A stretch of 32,172 bases of DNA from Pirellulales bacterium (GCA_016931995.1 JAFGDS010000031.1:1-32172); one strand, 5' to 3'. Counted from the stretch's first letter, positions 6,027-14,272 are shown. Notes: generated by a model from the letters alone, not told the origin. A program made the numbers and translations.

Positions 6027-8842
6027 GGCGCGGTCTCCTTCGAGCTGGTCGGCTGCTTCGTCGGCGCGGACGCCCGTTTCACGTCGGGTGGGACCCATTC
6101 GTCGCCGCCCGACACGCGCGAGAGCAGCCAACGCCAGAAGTAGGCGTTCTCGTCCGCGCCGTCGACCATCTGCCCGTCGAAGTAGCCCATATTGTAGTTC
6201 AACGCGAAGCCGCCGTCGCCGATCACCACGGCCCAACCCCGCTCGGCCTGCTCGCCGACCGGCCGCGCGGCCGCGAGCGGCACGTTATCGTAGCCGCGGA
6301 CGAGCACCTGCGCGTCTTGCCCGCGGGGTTCGACCGGCCAGCCGTGGAAGATCCACACCCGGGCGAGATAGTCCCCCGCGCCGTAATCGGCCGCGTTGAG
6401 ATACGCCGTGGCGAAGCGGCCGAAGTTGTTGGGGAACCGTCCGACCGGGGCGGGCTCCGGCGAAGGGTCGCCCGGCGATTGCGGGATCGGCCGGACGCGG
6501 ATGCCCAGATCGGCGAACAGCGCGTCGTGCGGCCCGGCCTCGGTCGCGCCGGCGCAGAGAACGAACACGCCGCCGCGCTCCATCCATTGCCGCAGCCACG
6601 CGCGCTCCGACGGAGAGAACGACCCCGCGGGCGCCACCGCCACGACGGTCGCCGCCGCGTCCAGCCGCGTGGCCGACCAGTCGTACAGCGCCAAAGGCAC
6701 GCGGCCGGCGCGCATCAACGCCATGGCAAGGCCCTCGATCCCTTCGTTGCTCCACGGCCGGCGGCAAATCGGCTCCTGGTGCGACAGGTCGATGTAGGCC
6801 AGCGGCGCGTGCGAGCCCGGCGGTCCCTGGGGCAACACGGGCGGCAGCAACCCGTTGACGCCCCGCGCGCCTGCCAGTCCCAGGGCGATCGCCAGCGACA
6901 CGGCGACCGCGGCCGCGGCGTCCAACGACGCGACCAGCGCCGCCGCAAGGGCCAGGCAGACGATCAAGCCCAGGGCTTGTCGCCACCACGTTTGCGGATT
7001 GGCCGGCCGTCGGGCCAGATACCCGAGCAGACGACCGACAAACGGATGGGAGTAGACCGTGGTCAGATTGGCGAGGCAAGCGTCGTCGGCCAGGGCCACG
7101 ACGACGCCGCGTCCCAGCGGCCGCTCGGCCATGAGCACGAGATCGCCCAGCCGTTCGCCGGGGTCGATTTGGCCGTCCGCGCCGGCGGCCGCGTCGCTGC
7201 CCGGCTCGGCGTGACCCCACGTGCCCATGAGGATCGGCCGGGCCGGCCATCGCGCCCGGATCGACGAGCTTTGCCGCAGGCCGAAACACTCGATGCGGTC
7301 CGGCAAACCCGCCGTGGCCGGATGCGGCAGCGCCACAAGCGCGTCGTCCCACTGGGCCGCAGCGGGCAGGGCCACGTCGTAGTTGATCGCCATGCCCACG
7401 GGCGAGAGCACGTCGTCCACGGCCCCGCGCGGCGACGCGCCAAACACCGCCGGACCCGCCACGACCAGCAGCGACCCACCCTCGCGGACAAAGGCCTCGA
7501 TCCGCTCCAACTGGCCCGGCGTCCAGGGTTCGGTCGGATGCAGAAGCAAGAGCACGTCGGCCTTTTCGAGATCCGCCTGGGCCAGTTCGGGCGAGACGAC
7601 CATCTCTCCGCCGAAGCTCGACACCAGCGCCGGCAACGTGCCGTACAAGCCCGCCGCCTCGATCCCGAAATTGTCGTAGCCCGGCCGGGCGAAATCGAGA
7701 AACCCTCGGGCGTAGACGACGATCCGCGCCCCGCCCAGGCTCGACGGTCCGCCGGCGATGGCCAGGACGCCCACCGCGACGAACGCCAACGCGGCGGCCG
7801 CGCCAAGCCGGCGCGGGGCAACGCGCCCGACCGACCGACCGTCGGCCGGCGCCCATCGCCCCCACCGAAACATGCACCCGGCGACGATCGCGTGAAGACA
7901 CGCCGCCAGGATCGGCAGATTCCAGGGGATCGCGGCGCGGAGGGTTTCGGAAAGCAGCCACTCGGGTGGGCGATACTCCGAGGCATCGAGCGACGGCGGC
8001 GCGGGCGGATCCGGCAGAAACGCGACCAGATCGTTGGCTCGCGCGACGACCGCGAGATACGCAAGATGAGCCGCCACGATGGCCCCGGCGGCCCATACGG
8101 CGCGCTTCCAGCGCGGCGTCAAGGTCCATCGCAGCCAGCCGATCCAGATCACCGCCATGGGCACGAGGAAATCCAGCCCGGCGAAGCTCGCGCCTACGTT
8201 CAGCGGGCGGCCCGCGATCCATCCGGCAATGTCGCCCATGCCCTCGCCTAGCGCGCCGGCCAGCGAGACCGCCGTCGGGATCGTCGCGACGGCCAATCGC
8301 CAAATTGCGAGCACGCCCGCGGCCACGCCCACCAAGACCAATAGCCGCGCGTCGGCGGCTGGGAGCCCCTCGCGCTCGGGCGGCGCGGCGGGCGAAGCGT
8401 CGGACGTTTCACGGCGCGGTGGAGTCCGAGGCGAACCCCGGCCTTGGCTCGCCAGACGGATGCCTTCCACTCGATTTGGGGCGTGCCGTCCCGCCGCATC
8501 GCGACGCCCCATGCCCGACAACACGGCGATAAAGACGGCCACGGCCGCCGCGTCGGCCGCGCTTTGCCCTGGCGCGAAAAGCGACAGACCCACCACGAGC
8601 GCCGCGGCGGCGGCGAGCCAGGCGAGCCTGCGGCCCCTCGGACGCGCCAGCGCGCCGGCCGCGCCCAAAAGGATCCACACCACGGCGTGGCGCAGCGGCG
8701 CGGCCACCAATCCGATCGAACCCGCCGCGGTCCACGCGGCCATCAAACCCAACGCGCCCGCGGCAACCGCCGCGCGCGTTGGTCCCGCAACGGGCGGTTC
8801 CGCGGCGGCGTTTTGGTCGGTTGCAGCCGAAGAGACGGACAT
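6023..8842 (-). CDS. Large membrane protein: exosortase-like core without cysteine plus two DUF4350/GATase-like domains (upstream paralogue)
   Basis: The product is 939 aa and first in the two-gene operon. The ATG at 8842 is the only good Met; its ribosome binding site is poor. Residues 25-110 are membrane helices, followed by a polar Pro/Arg linker (about 112-160). The second membrane block contains about residues 190-270, read as GDIAGWIAGRPLNVGASFAGLDF, a helix, TPRWKRAVW, a helix, then AVVAR. This matches the order of the exosortase/archaeosortase core (Cys-Ser-Gly-Leu motif, Arg, Arg), but SFAGL stands where CSGL is expected. Two soluble GATase/DUF4350-like domains follow: one with KADVLLLLHPTEPWTPGQLE and VREGGSLLVVAGP, the other with IDLSHQEPICRRPW and WMERGGVFVLCAG. 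A helical hairpin (about LGLIVCLALAAALVASLDAA) separates them. It is the paralogue of the next gene. Function is unknown; a membrane-bound sensor or assembly role is only a guess. Confidence 0.8.
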   Translation of the reverse strand: MSVSSAATDQNAAAEPPVAGPTRAAVAAGALGLMAAWTAAGSIGLVAAPLRHAVVWILLGAAGALARPRGRRLAWLAAAAALVVGLSLFAPGQSAADAAAVAVFIAVLSGMGRRDAAGRHAPNRVEGIRLASQGRGSPRTPPRRETSDASPAAPPEREGLPAADARLLVLVGVAAGVLAIWRLAVATIPTAVSLAGALGEGMGDIAGWIAGRPLNVGASFAGLDFLVPMAVIWIGWLRWTLTPRWKRAVWAAGAIVAAHLAYLAVVARANDLVAFLPDPPAPPSLDASEYRPPEWLLSETLRAAIPWNLPILAACLHAIVAGCMFRWGRWAPADGRSVGRVAPRRLGAAAALAFVAVGVLAIAGGPSSLGGARIVVYARGFLDFARPGYDNFGIEAAGLYGTLPALVSSFGGEMVVSPELAQADLEKADVLLLLHPTEPWTPGQLERIEAFVREGGSLLVVAGPAVFGASPRGAVDDVLSPVGMAINYDVALPAAAQWDDALVALPHPATAGLPDRIECFGLRQSSSIRARWPARPILMGTWGHAEPGSDAAAGADGQIDPGERLGDLVLMAERPLGRGVVVALADDACLANLTTVYSHPFVGRLLGYLARRPANPQTWWRQALGLIVCLALAAALVASLDAAAAVAVSLAIALGLAGARGVNGLLPPVLPQGPPGSHAPLAYIDLSHQEPICRRPWSNEGIEGLAMALMRAGRVPLALYDWSATRLDAAATVVAVAPAGSFSPSERAWLRQWMERGGVFVLCAGATEAGPHDALFADLGIRVRPIPQSPGDPSPEPAPVGRFPNNFGRFATAYLNAADYGAGDYLARVWIFHGWPVEPRGQDAQVLVRGYDNVPLAAARPVGEQAERGWAVVIGDGGFALNYNMGYFDGQMVDGADENAYFWRWLLSRVSGGDEWVPPDVKRASAPTKQPTSSKETAP

Positions 8843-9055
8843 CTCGCACTCGCAAAGCGGTCAGTGCTATGTCGCTGAGTTTGCGGGAAACGAAGACTGG
8901 CTCCTTGGCGAAAACGAGTGTGGCGTGGACGGAAACGTCGCCGCCGCCGCGCCTGTCCCCGTTTTCCGCCCTTGGATCGAACTGTTTAGTATGTCGCTGG
9001 ACACACCCCAGGTCAAGCCTTGCACGACGCGGCGGCGGAATGGACAATAGGGAAC

Positions 9056-9652
9056 ATGGCCATTCTCAAGGCGGCAATTCTGCTGTTTCTCGTGATCGAC
9101 CCGATGGGCAACGTGCCGCTGTTTGTCAGCTTCCTGTCGGGCATTCCGCCGCGGCGCGCCCGCTGGATCGCCGTTCGCGAACTCCTCATCGCCCTGGCCG
9201 TTCTTGTCTTCTTCCTCGTCGTGGGCGACGTGCTGCTCAATCTGCTCCAAGTCGGCGAGCCGGCGCTGGGAATCGCCGGAGGGATCATCTTGTTTTTGAT
9301 CGCCATCAAGATGATTTTCGCCAGCGCGAAGGAGATTTTCCCCCACAACCTGGACGGCGAGCCGTTTGTCGTCCCCCTGGCGATTCCGTTCGTGGCGGGC
9401 CCCTCGGCCATGGCAACGGTGCTCTTGCTGCGAGCCGGCGCCCCGTCGCAATGGCTCGAATTGCTCGTGGCCCTGGTGGCCGCGTGGCTTGTTTCGGGCG
9501 CGATTCTCGTGGCGGCCAGCCCCTTGAGCCGGTTCCTCGGCGCCCGCGGGCTCAATGCGATGGAGCGCCTGATGGGTCTGCTCCTGACCACCGTGGCCGT
9601 CCAGATGTTCTTGACAGGCGTGAAGGAGTTTTTCGCCGTCGCCCCGCGTTGA
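9056..9652 (+). CDS. MarC/YchE/YhgN-family integral membrane protein
   Basis: The 198-aa product has six predicted membrane helices and the family hallmarks: LFLVIDPMGNVPLF near the N-terminus, GGIILFLIAIKMIF in the third helix, VPLAIPFVAGPSAM as the second half-repeat motif, and AMERLMGLLLTTVAVQMF at the end. Length matches the family (about 200 aa). The ATG at 9056 places the first helix right at the N-terminus; an upstream in-frame TTG at 9020 adds 12 polar residues and is less likely. MarC proteins are of unknown transport function despite the old multiple-antibiotic-resistance name. The 3' end contains the probable promoter of the following tRNA. Confidence 0.9.
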   Translation: MAILKAAILLFLVIDPMGNVPLFVSFLSGIPPRRARWIAVRELLIALAVLVFFLVVGDVLLNLLQVGEPALGIAGGIILFLIAIKMIFASAKEIFPHNLDGEPFVVPLAIPFVAGPSAMATVLLLRAGAPSQWLELLVALVAAWLVSGAILVAASPLSRFLGARGLNAMERLMGLLLTTVAVQMFLTGVKEFFAVAPR

Positions 9653-9677
9653 CGGTCTCAACAGCCGGTGTTAGACT
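9649..9677 (+). promoter_or_regulatory. Probable sigma-70 promoter for tRNA-Glu
   Basis: TTGACG (9649-9654) is separated by exactly 17 bp from TAGACT (9672-9677). It lies over the marC stop codon and 45 bp before the mature tRNA 5' end, as expected for a leader that RNase P removes. Confidence 0.5.
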
Positions 9678-9722
9678 GTGGAGCTTGGCGCTGTGGGCAA
9701 CCCGCCCCCAGTTCGCCGCAGG

Positions 9723-9795
9723 GCCCCCTTCGTCTAGTGGCCCAGGACATTGGATTCTCAGTCCAAAGACAGGGGTTCGACTCCCCTAGGGGGTA
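9723..9795 (+). tRNA. tRNA-Glu, anticodon CUC
   Basis: The 73 nt fold as a cloverleaf. The acceptor arm GCCCCCT (9723-9729) pairs with AGGGGGT (9788-9794), with G1-U72 as a wobble, and the discriminator base is A. The anticodon stem is TTGGA/TCCAA with loop TTCTCAG, so the anticodon is CTC. The T arm is AGGGG-TTCGACT-CCCCT. The 3' CCA is not encoded (CTG follows), so it must be added by the CCA-adding enzyme. The sequence is close to bacterial tRNA-Glu. Confidence 0.95.
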
Positions 9796-9798
9796 CTG

Positions 9799-9820
9799 GT
9801 GTAACCCGTTGTGGTTGCAC
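9799..9820 (+). terminator. Hairpin just after tRNA-Glu, possible terminator
   Basis: GTGTAACC (9799-9806) pairs fully with GGTTGCAC (9813-9820), including one U-G wobble, around a 6-nt loop. No strong T-run follows, so intrinsic termination is uncertain, but the position right after the tRNA fits. Confidence 0.35.
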
Positions 9821-9875
9821 TGAATCTTACTGAGTCGCATCCCCGCGCACGCGCCACGTCCGCATCGAGCCCGCC

Positions 9876-11837
9876 TTACGACGTCTCCATCCCAAGCTGC
9901 CGCATCTTGCGGTAAAGGTTCGAGCGGTGCAGGCCGAGGCGGTCGGCGGCTTGGCTGACGTTGCCGCCGGCGAGATGGACGGCGCGGTGGATGTAGTCGA
10001 TCTGAAACCGCGCGGTCGCCTCGGCCAGCGACTCGCCGCCGGCGGGCTCGATCTCCGGCCCGCCGCGGGGCGAGAGGATGAACGCCAGCTCCGCGGCGTC
10101 AATCTCGGCGTCCGTCGAGAGATACGCGAGCCGCTCCATCAGGTTGCGCAGCTCGCGGACGTTGCCCGGCCAGGCGTGCGATTGAAGCCGCGCAAGCGCC
10201 GCAGCCGAGAACCGCGGGGCGGGCCGCCGCGCCCGGCGGGAGAACTCGCCGAGGAAGTGCTCGGCCAACGGCACGACGTCCTCCGGCCGATCGCGCAAGG
10301 GCGGGATCTCGATCGCCACCACGTTGAGCCGGAAGTACAGATCCTCGCGAAACCGCTTCTGGCGAACCATGGCGGCAAGATCCTGATTGGTCGCGGCGAC
10401 GATCCGCGCGTCGGTGCGGATGGGCGTCGATCCGCCCACGCGCACCAGCGTCTTTTCCTCAATCACGCGGAGCAGCTTCGCCTGCGCGGCCAGCGACAGG
10501 TCGCCGATCTCGTCGAGGAAGAGCGTGCCCAGGTCGGCCAGCTCGAACTTGCCGGCACGGGCCTCGCGGGCGTCGGTAAACGCGCCCTTCTCGTGCCCGA
10601 ACAGCTCGCTTTCGGCCAGCGTGTCGGGAATGGCCGCGCAGTTGACGGCCACCAACGGCTTGTCGCGCCGCCGGCTCAGGTAGTGGATCGACTGGGCGAC
10701 GATTTCCTTGCCCGTCCCGTTCTCGCCCAGCACCAGCACGGCCAGATCGGTATCGGCCACGCGGCGGGTGATCGAGCGGATGGCCTCGATCGCAGGGCTT
10801 CGGCCCACCAGACGCACGGACTCGGCGGCCTGATCGGCGATCCGACGGTTCACGCCGAGCAGGCGCTGGCGATCTTGCGCGTTTTCCAGGGCGATCGACG
10901 CGTGCGCGGCCAGCTCGACCAAGGCCGCCTCGTCCTCCTCGGTGAATCGGCCCGCGTGCTTGTTGACCAGCTCGAACGCGCCGAACAGCTCGCCCGCGCT
11001 ACCCCGCAGCGGAACGCACAGGAGCGTGCGCGTCTGGTAGCCAAGACGGGCGTCCACCTGGCGGTCGATCCGCTCGGGCTCGGCCGCGGCGTCCACCCGC
11101 AGCGGCCGGCCCGTCCGAATCACCTGGCCCACCACGCCGGCGTCGTCCGGCACGCGGAGCTCGCCGCCCTCGACGCCCAGAGCCGGTCGGGCCACCAGTG
11201 ATCGCGCGGGGCGATCCCAAAGGAAGATGCTCGCGCGATCGGCCTCCAACAGCCGCGTGGCCGCCTTGGCCATGTCGGCCAGCAGGGATTCCACGTCCTG
11301 GTGGCCGTGCCACTGCTGGGCGATCTGGACGATGGCCTCGAGCCGCCGGACCCGTCGGGCCAGTTCGCTTTGCCGCCGATCGCGCTGGCGGACGGCGCCC
11401 AAGGCATCGCCCAGCACGGGCGCAAGGACCGCGACGGCGCTGGCCCGCCGGGTGGCCGTTGGTGCATTGCCCGCCAGGACGAGCACCTCGGACGTTTCGG
11501 CCCGCTCGGCGAGCGGGGCCCCCGCCCAGGCATCGTTGCTGCACGGCGCCGCCCGATCGAGCGTCTCGGCCAGGAGCCCGCCGGGCAGCGTGCGGGCTGG
11601 GCCCCACTCGACCTGCACCACCCATCGGCCCTCCTCCGCCCGAACGACCGCCGCGTAGTCGCTTCCCGCCGCGACGGCCACGCGGCGCAAGGCCCCGGCA
11701 AGGAAGCTGGCCGCGTCCTCTTCTCGACTGGCCTGCCGCAGGATCTCCGCCCCGACCTCGGCCCATCGAGGCTGGGCCAGAAGTGCCCGGATGACGGCGC
11801 TGCCGGTCTCCAGGGGTTCAGGCGAGGAATGGCTCAT
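9876..11837 (-). CDS. Sigma-54-dependent transcriptional activator (GAF - AAA+ - Fis HTH)
   Basis: The 653-aa product is a bacterial enhancer-binding protein that uses ATP to remodel sigma-54 RNA polymerase. GGAAGGG lies 7-8 nt before the ATG. The N-terminal third is a degenerate GAF-like region, a short Arg-rich coiled coil (about 155-175) and a well-formed GAF domain (about 175-320; ATRLLEADRASIFLWD, LLCVPLRGSAGELFGAFELVNK). The AAA+ domain has Walker A GENGTGKE (371-378), the sigma-54 contact loop GAFTDA (418-423; canonical GAFTGA), Walker B GTLFLDEIGDL and SHAWPGNVRELRN. The C-terminal Fis-type helix-turn-helix reads GGNVSQAADRLGLHRSNLYRKM. There is no receiver domain, so the signal is probably a small ligand or redox cue sensed by GAF. 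No -24/-12 promoter was recognised nearby, so targets are unknown. Confidence 0.93.
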   Translation of the reverse strand: MSHSSPEPLETGSAVIRALLAQPRWAEVGAEILRQASREEDAASFLAGALRRVAVAAGSDYAAVVRAEEGRWVVQVEWGPARTLPGGLLAETLDRAAPCSNDAWAGAPLAERAETSEVLVLAGNAPTATRRASAVAVLAPVLGDALGAVRQRDRRQSELARRVRRLEAIVQIAQQWHGHQDVESLLADMAKAATRLLEADRASIFLWDRPARSLVARPALGVEGGELRVPDDAGVVGQVIRTGRPLRVDAAAEPERIDRQVDARLGYQTRTLLCVPLRGSAGELFGAFELVNKHAGRFTEEDEAALVELAAHASIALENAQDRQRLLGVNRRIADQAAESVRLVGRSPAIEAIRSITRRVADTDLAVLVLGENGTGKEIVAQSIHYLSRRRDKPLVAVNCAAIPDTLAESELFGHEKGAFTDAREARAGKFELADLGTLFLDEIGDLSLAAQAKLLRVIEEKTLVRVGGSTPIRTDARIVAATNQDLAAMVRQKRFREDLYFRLNVVAIEIPPLRDRPEDVVPLAEHFLGEFSRRARRPAPRFSAAALARLQSHAWPGNVRELRNLMERLAYLSTDAEIDAAELAFILSPRGGPEIEPAGGESLAEATARFQIDYIHRAVHLAGGNVSQAADRLGLHRSNLYRKMRQLGMETS

Positions 11838-11858
11838 TCATGTACCCTTCCATCCGTT

Positions 11859-11983
11859 TTTCGTGCTTTCGTCCTTTCGCGTTTTCGTGATTCAATCGGA
11901 TCGACAACGCTAAGCCAGTTCGGCCCTGAAGTGCTCGGCAACGGTTGTCGGAGACGGGATCACGAAAGGACGAAAACACGAAA
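11859..11983. repeat. Inverted pair of TTTCGTG/CTTTCGTCC repeats
   Basis: The left arm at 11859-11879 and right arm at 11963-11983 (21 nt each) are complementary with one mismatch, and 83 bp lie between them. Each arm is itself built from short TTTCG-containing units. Similar strings are, as I remember, common intergenic filler in environmental bacterial genomes. Confidence 0.6.
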
Positions 11984-12048
11984 GGTTTTTGGTTCATCCA
12001 ACACGAGAACGCGCGGGGGCTCTGCCCCCGGACCCCCGGGATTTTCTG

Positions 12049-12137
12049 AGGCATGGCTCCGGTGTCCAATGGGATTTGTGACGGGAAACGGCTTGCTCGT
12101 GCTCTTGGCGTGCCCATTGGACACCGGAGCCATGCCT
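12049..12137. repeat. Perfect 25-bp inverted repeat, MITE-like
   Basis: The left arm 12049-12073 starts AGGCATGGCTCCGGTGTCCA and is exactly reverse-complementary to the right arm 12113-12137. The 39-bp centre is between them. Imperfect similarity continues outward (GGGATTTTCTG on the left versus complement GGGTTTTTT on the right). The structure suits a miniature mobile element or very stable RNA hairpin. No transposase is present. Confidence 0.85.
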
Positions 12138-12256
12138 AAAAAACCCTGCGGCGCAGCCGCACCGGCATCACGACTTGTGGCAGCGCATCCTTCTGTCGGA
12201 TGGACGTTATTTTATCGAGTGGTTTTGACATCCCAGATTACCGAATGGATGTCAGA

Positions 12257-12285
12257 TTGACAACAGGACAAGGCGGGGCTATTGC
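12257..12285 (+). promoter_or_regulatory. Candidate sigma-70 promoter of the etf operon
   Basis: TTGACA (12257-12262) is followed by a 17-bp spacer and TATTGC (12280-12285). The -35 is perfect and the -10 is weak. It lies 110 bp upstream of the etfB start. Confidence 0.35.
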
Positions 12286-12395
12286 CGGGCGGTGTCGGGC
12301 AGGAAGGAGCGGGGCTTGACCGGTTTGGACAAGCCTGATAGCCTCCGGGGTTTCGTTCGTGTCCTCAAGACGATATCTCTCCGGAGCGAGCTGCC

Positions 12396-13310
12396 GTGCC
12401 CTACGATAGTATCGTGTGTGTCAAACAGGTGCCCGACACGGCCAACATCACCGTCGAGGCGATGAAGGACGACGGCACGGTGAACCGCGCCGCGCTGCCG
12501 GCCATCTTCAACCCAGAGGACCTGCACGCCCTGGAAACGGCCCTGGCCATCCGCGACGCCCACGGCGGAACGGTCACGGTGCTCTCGATGGGCCCTCCCA
12601 AGGCGGCCGACGTGCTGCGGGAATGCCTGTTTCGGGGGGCCGATCGGGCGATCCTCCTGACCGACCGGCGGGCGGCCGCAAGCGACACGTTGGCCACGAG
12701 TTACATCCTCAGCCAGGCCATCCGGACCGTCGGGCGGTTCGATTTCGTCTTCTGTGGCCGCCAGGCCATCGACGGCGACACCGCCCAGGTCGGCCCCCAA
12801 TGCGCCGAGAAGCTAGGCATCCCCCAGGTGACCTATCTCGAAGGGATCGAGAGCCTGTCGGGCGACGTCGTTCAGATCCGGCGGAACATCGGGCAGGGTT
12901 GGGAGGTGGTCGAGACCCGGCTGCCCGTTTTGGTCACCGTGATCGACACGGCCAACCGGCCGCGCCCCCCGGCGGCCAAGCGGGTGATGCGGCACAAGCG
13001 CCTCCGGGTCGAGGCCGAAGTGCCCGGGCTGGTTCGGGCCGAGATGCCCGAGGCGTCCGAGGAGGAGATCGCCGCGGAGGCCGCCCGCCGGGTCGAGGCC
13101 CTGCGCGCCGCCGGCCAGTTGCTCGAACAATGGGACCTGGACCGGATCGGGGCCGACCTCGACCGGTGCGGCGTGGCCGGCTCGCCCACCAAGGTCTACC
13201 GCGTTCAGTCCATCGTCTTGACCAAGGAGGGATTCACCGAGATTCCACCCACCGAGGACGGCGTCCGCCAGCTCGTCCACGAGTTGGTGACCGACCGGAC
13301 GTTGGGCTAA
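12396..13310 (+). CDS. etfB: Electron transfer flavoprotein beta subunit
   Basis: The 304-aa product is the beta subunit of the heterodimeric ETF that carries electrons from acyl-CoA dehydrogenases to the membrane quinone pool. It begins at a GTG with CGGAG 9 nt upstream. Family features are the N-terminal VCVKQVPDT, NPEDLHALETALAIRD, VTVLSMGPP, a nucleotide-binding CGRQAIDGDTAQVGPQ segment (AMP/FAD-proximal loop of EtfB) and the LPVLVTVIDTANRPRPP block. It has a longer C-terminal tail than the usual 250-265 aa, with charged helices (SEEEIAAEAARRVEAL) and KVYRVQSIVLTKEG. The gene is normally followed directly by etfA, but here an LRR gene intervenes. Role assignment is firm. Confidence 0.95.
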   Translation: MPYDSIVCVKQVPDTANITVEAMKDDGTVNRAALPAIFNPEDLHALETALAIRDAHGGTVTVLSMGPPKAADVLRECLFRGADRAILLTDRRAAASDTLATSYILSQAIRTVGRFDFVFCGRQAIDGDTAQVGPQCAEKLGIPQVTYLEGIESLSGDVVQIRRNIGQGWEVVETRLPVLVTVIDTANRPRPPAAKRVMRHKRLRVEAEVPGLVRAEMPEASEEEIAAEAARRVEALRAAGQLLEQWDLDRIGADLDRCGVAGSPTKVYRVQSIVLTKEGFTEIPPTEDGVRQLVHELVTDRTLG

Positions 13311-13336
13311 CGGCTCCTTTCAATTGGAGAGGCACC

Positions 13337-14272
13337 GTGAGGGATTTGCGACTTGATGGAGTCAGAGTCTGTTCCACCGGCATTACACAGGGTTTTTATC
13401 GAGCCGCACCTTGCGATCTCCTGTTGCCGGTAACGCCGGGCAATAGGAAGAAAGCTCTCGCGGAGTTCAGACGTGTCGGAGAGCTCGGTCCCTATAGCGG
13501 ATTGTGGATTTCTGGCGTATCAGATCTGGGTTTCTTGGACGAATTTCCACTTCTGCTCTACCTTGAAATCGTTAATCAGAAAGGAGTAGATGTTCGGAGT
13601 CTGGCTAGCCTGGGCAATCTTCGTGGATTACGCATTGAATCACCGGGATCGGGAATCGACTTCTCCTGGTTTCCAGAACTGGAGGTGTTTCAAGGGGATT
13701 GGCATATTGACAACGGTAATCTTCAAGAAAGCCGCGAATTGCGGAAGCTTGAAATCTGGCATTTCAATCCTCGTTCGTCGGATCTCTCCGACCTCGCCCA
13801 TATAACTCGACTGGAACTGCTGAGGTTGACGCAAACGAACATCAATTCATTGGTTGGCGCGGAAACGTTGGAGGATCTTCGCTACTTCGATGTCGCCTAT
13901 GCGCCAAAACTGGAGACTTTGGAGGTTCTTGCATCCGGGGCGTTGGGGATTCGCGAACTCGGCATTGAGAAGGCCAAGCGAGTCGCATCGTACAAGCCAA
14001 TCTCGTCGCTCAAACGCCTCCGACGACTCATGCTCTCATCATGTGCGCCCATGCCGAACTTGAAGTGGATGAGCGGGTTGAATCATCTCGACTTCTTCTC
14101 ATTCGTGGAGACGACCGTGGAAGATGGTGATCTGTCTCCGTTGCTCGACTTGCCGGAACTCCGATATGTTGGAACTTTCGACAAGCGGAATTACAATTAC
14201 AAATCCAACGAATTGATGGACCTTCTTAAAGAACGCAGGTCCATGGCAGGGTTGGATCGAGTCTCTCAGTGA
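13337..14272 (+). CDS. Cytosolic leucine-rich-repeat protein inserted between etfB and etfA
   Basis: The 311-aa product starts at GTG 13337, with GGAGAGG a few bases upstream; no usable Met exists near it. There is no signal peptide and no membrane helix. From about residue 65 on, leucine-rich repeats of about 22 residues follow one another (LDEFPLLLYLEIVNQKG, LASLGNLRGLRIESPG, SRELRKLEIWHFN, LAHITRLELLRLTQTNI, SSLKRLRRLMLSSCA, LLDLPELRYVGTF). Base composition is clearly different: lines sampled by count are 50% GC (13621-13680) and 38% GC (14161-14220), against about 72% in nearby etfA. This points to recent acquisition. Stand-alone LRR proteins of this type often bind other proteins, and some act as immunity partners, but there is no toxin next to it. 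I do not recognise the exact family. Confidence 0.85.
   Translation: MRDLRLDGVRVCSTGITQGFYRAAPCDLLLPVTPGNRKKALAEFRRVGELGPYSGLWISGVSDLGFLDEFPLLLYLEIVNQKGVDVRSLASLGNLRGLRIESPGSGIDFSWFPELEVFQGDWHIDNGNLQESRELRKLEIWHFNPRSSDLSDLAHITRLELLRLTQTNINSLVGAETLEDLRYFDVAYAPKLETLEVLASGALGIRELGIEKAKRVASYKPISSLKRLRRLMLSSCAPMPNLKWMSGLNHLDFFSFVETTVEDGDLSPLLDLPELRYVGTFDKRNYNYKSNELMDLLKERRSMAGLDRVSQ

Larger units (their letters stand above)
11838..12395. other. Repeat-rich intergenic region between the divergent sigma-54 activator and etfB
   Basis: This 558-bp gap has no credible gene. It contains an inverted pair of TTTCGTG-type repeats (11859-11983), a G/C hairpin GGGGGC-TCT-GCCCCC (12015-12029) followed by a short T-rich stretch, a long perfect inverted repeat (12049-12137), and a promoter-like sequence close to etfB (12257-12285). 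It is visibly AT-richer than the flanking genes in its right half. Confidence 0.6.

Noticed and set aside
5651-8251. 866-codon open frame on the plus strand antisense to the large membrane protein
   Set aside because: It is Arg/Pro/Gly-rich with no domain or hydrophobic pattern, while the minus strand encodes coherent membrane and GATase-like domains. High GC produces such long antisense frames.
12416-13336. Upstream part of a frame that runs continuously into the LRR gene
   Set aside because: This section overlaps etfB in another frame and has only low-complexity Arg/Gly/Pro sequence. The LRR gene starts at GTG 13337 with its own ribosome binding site.
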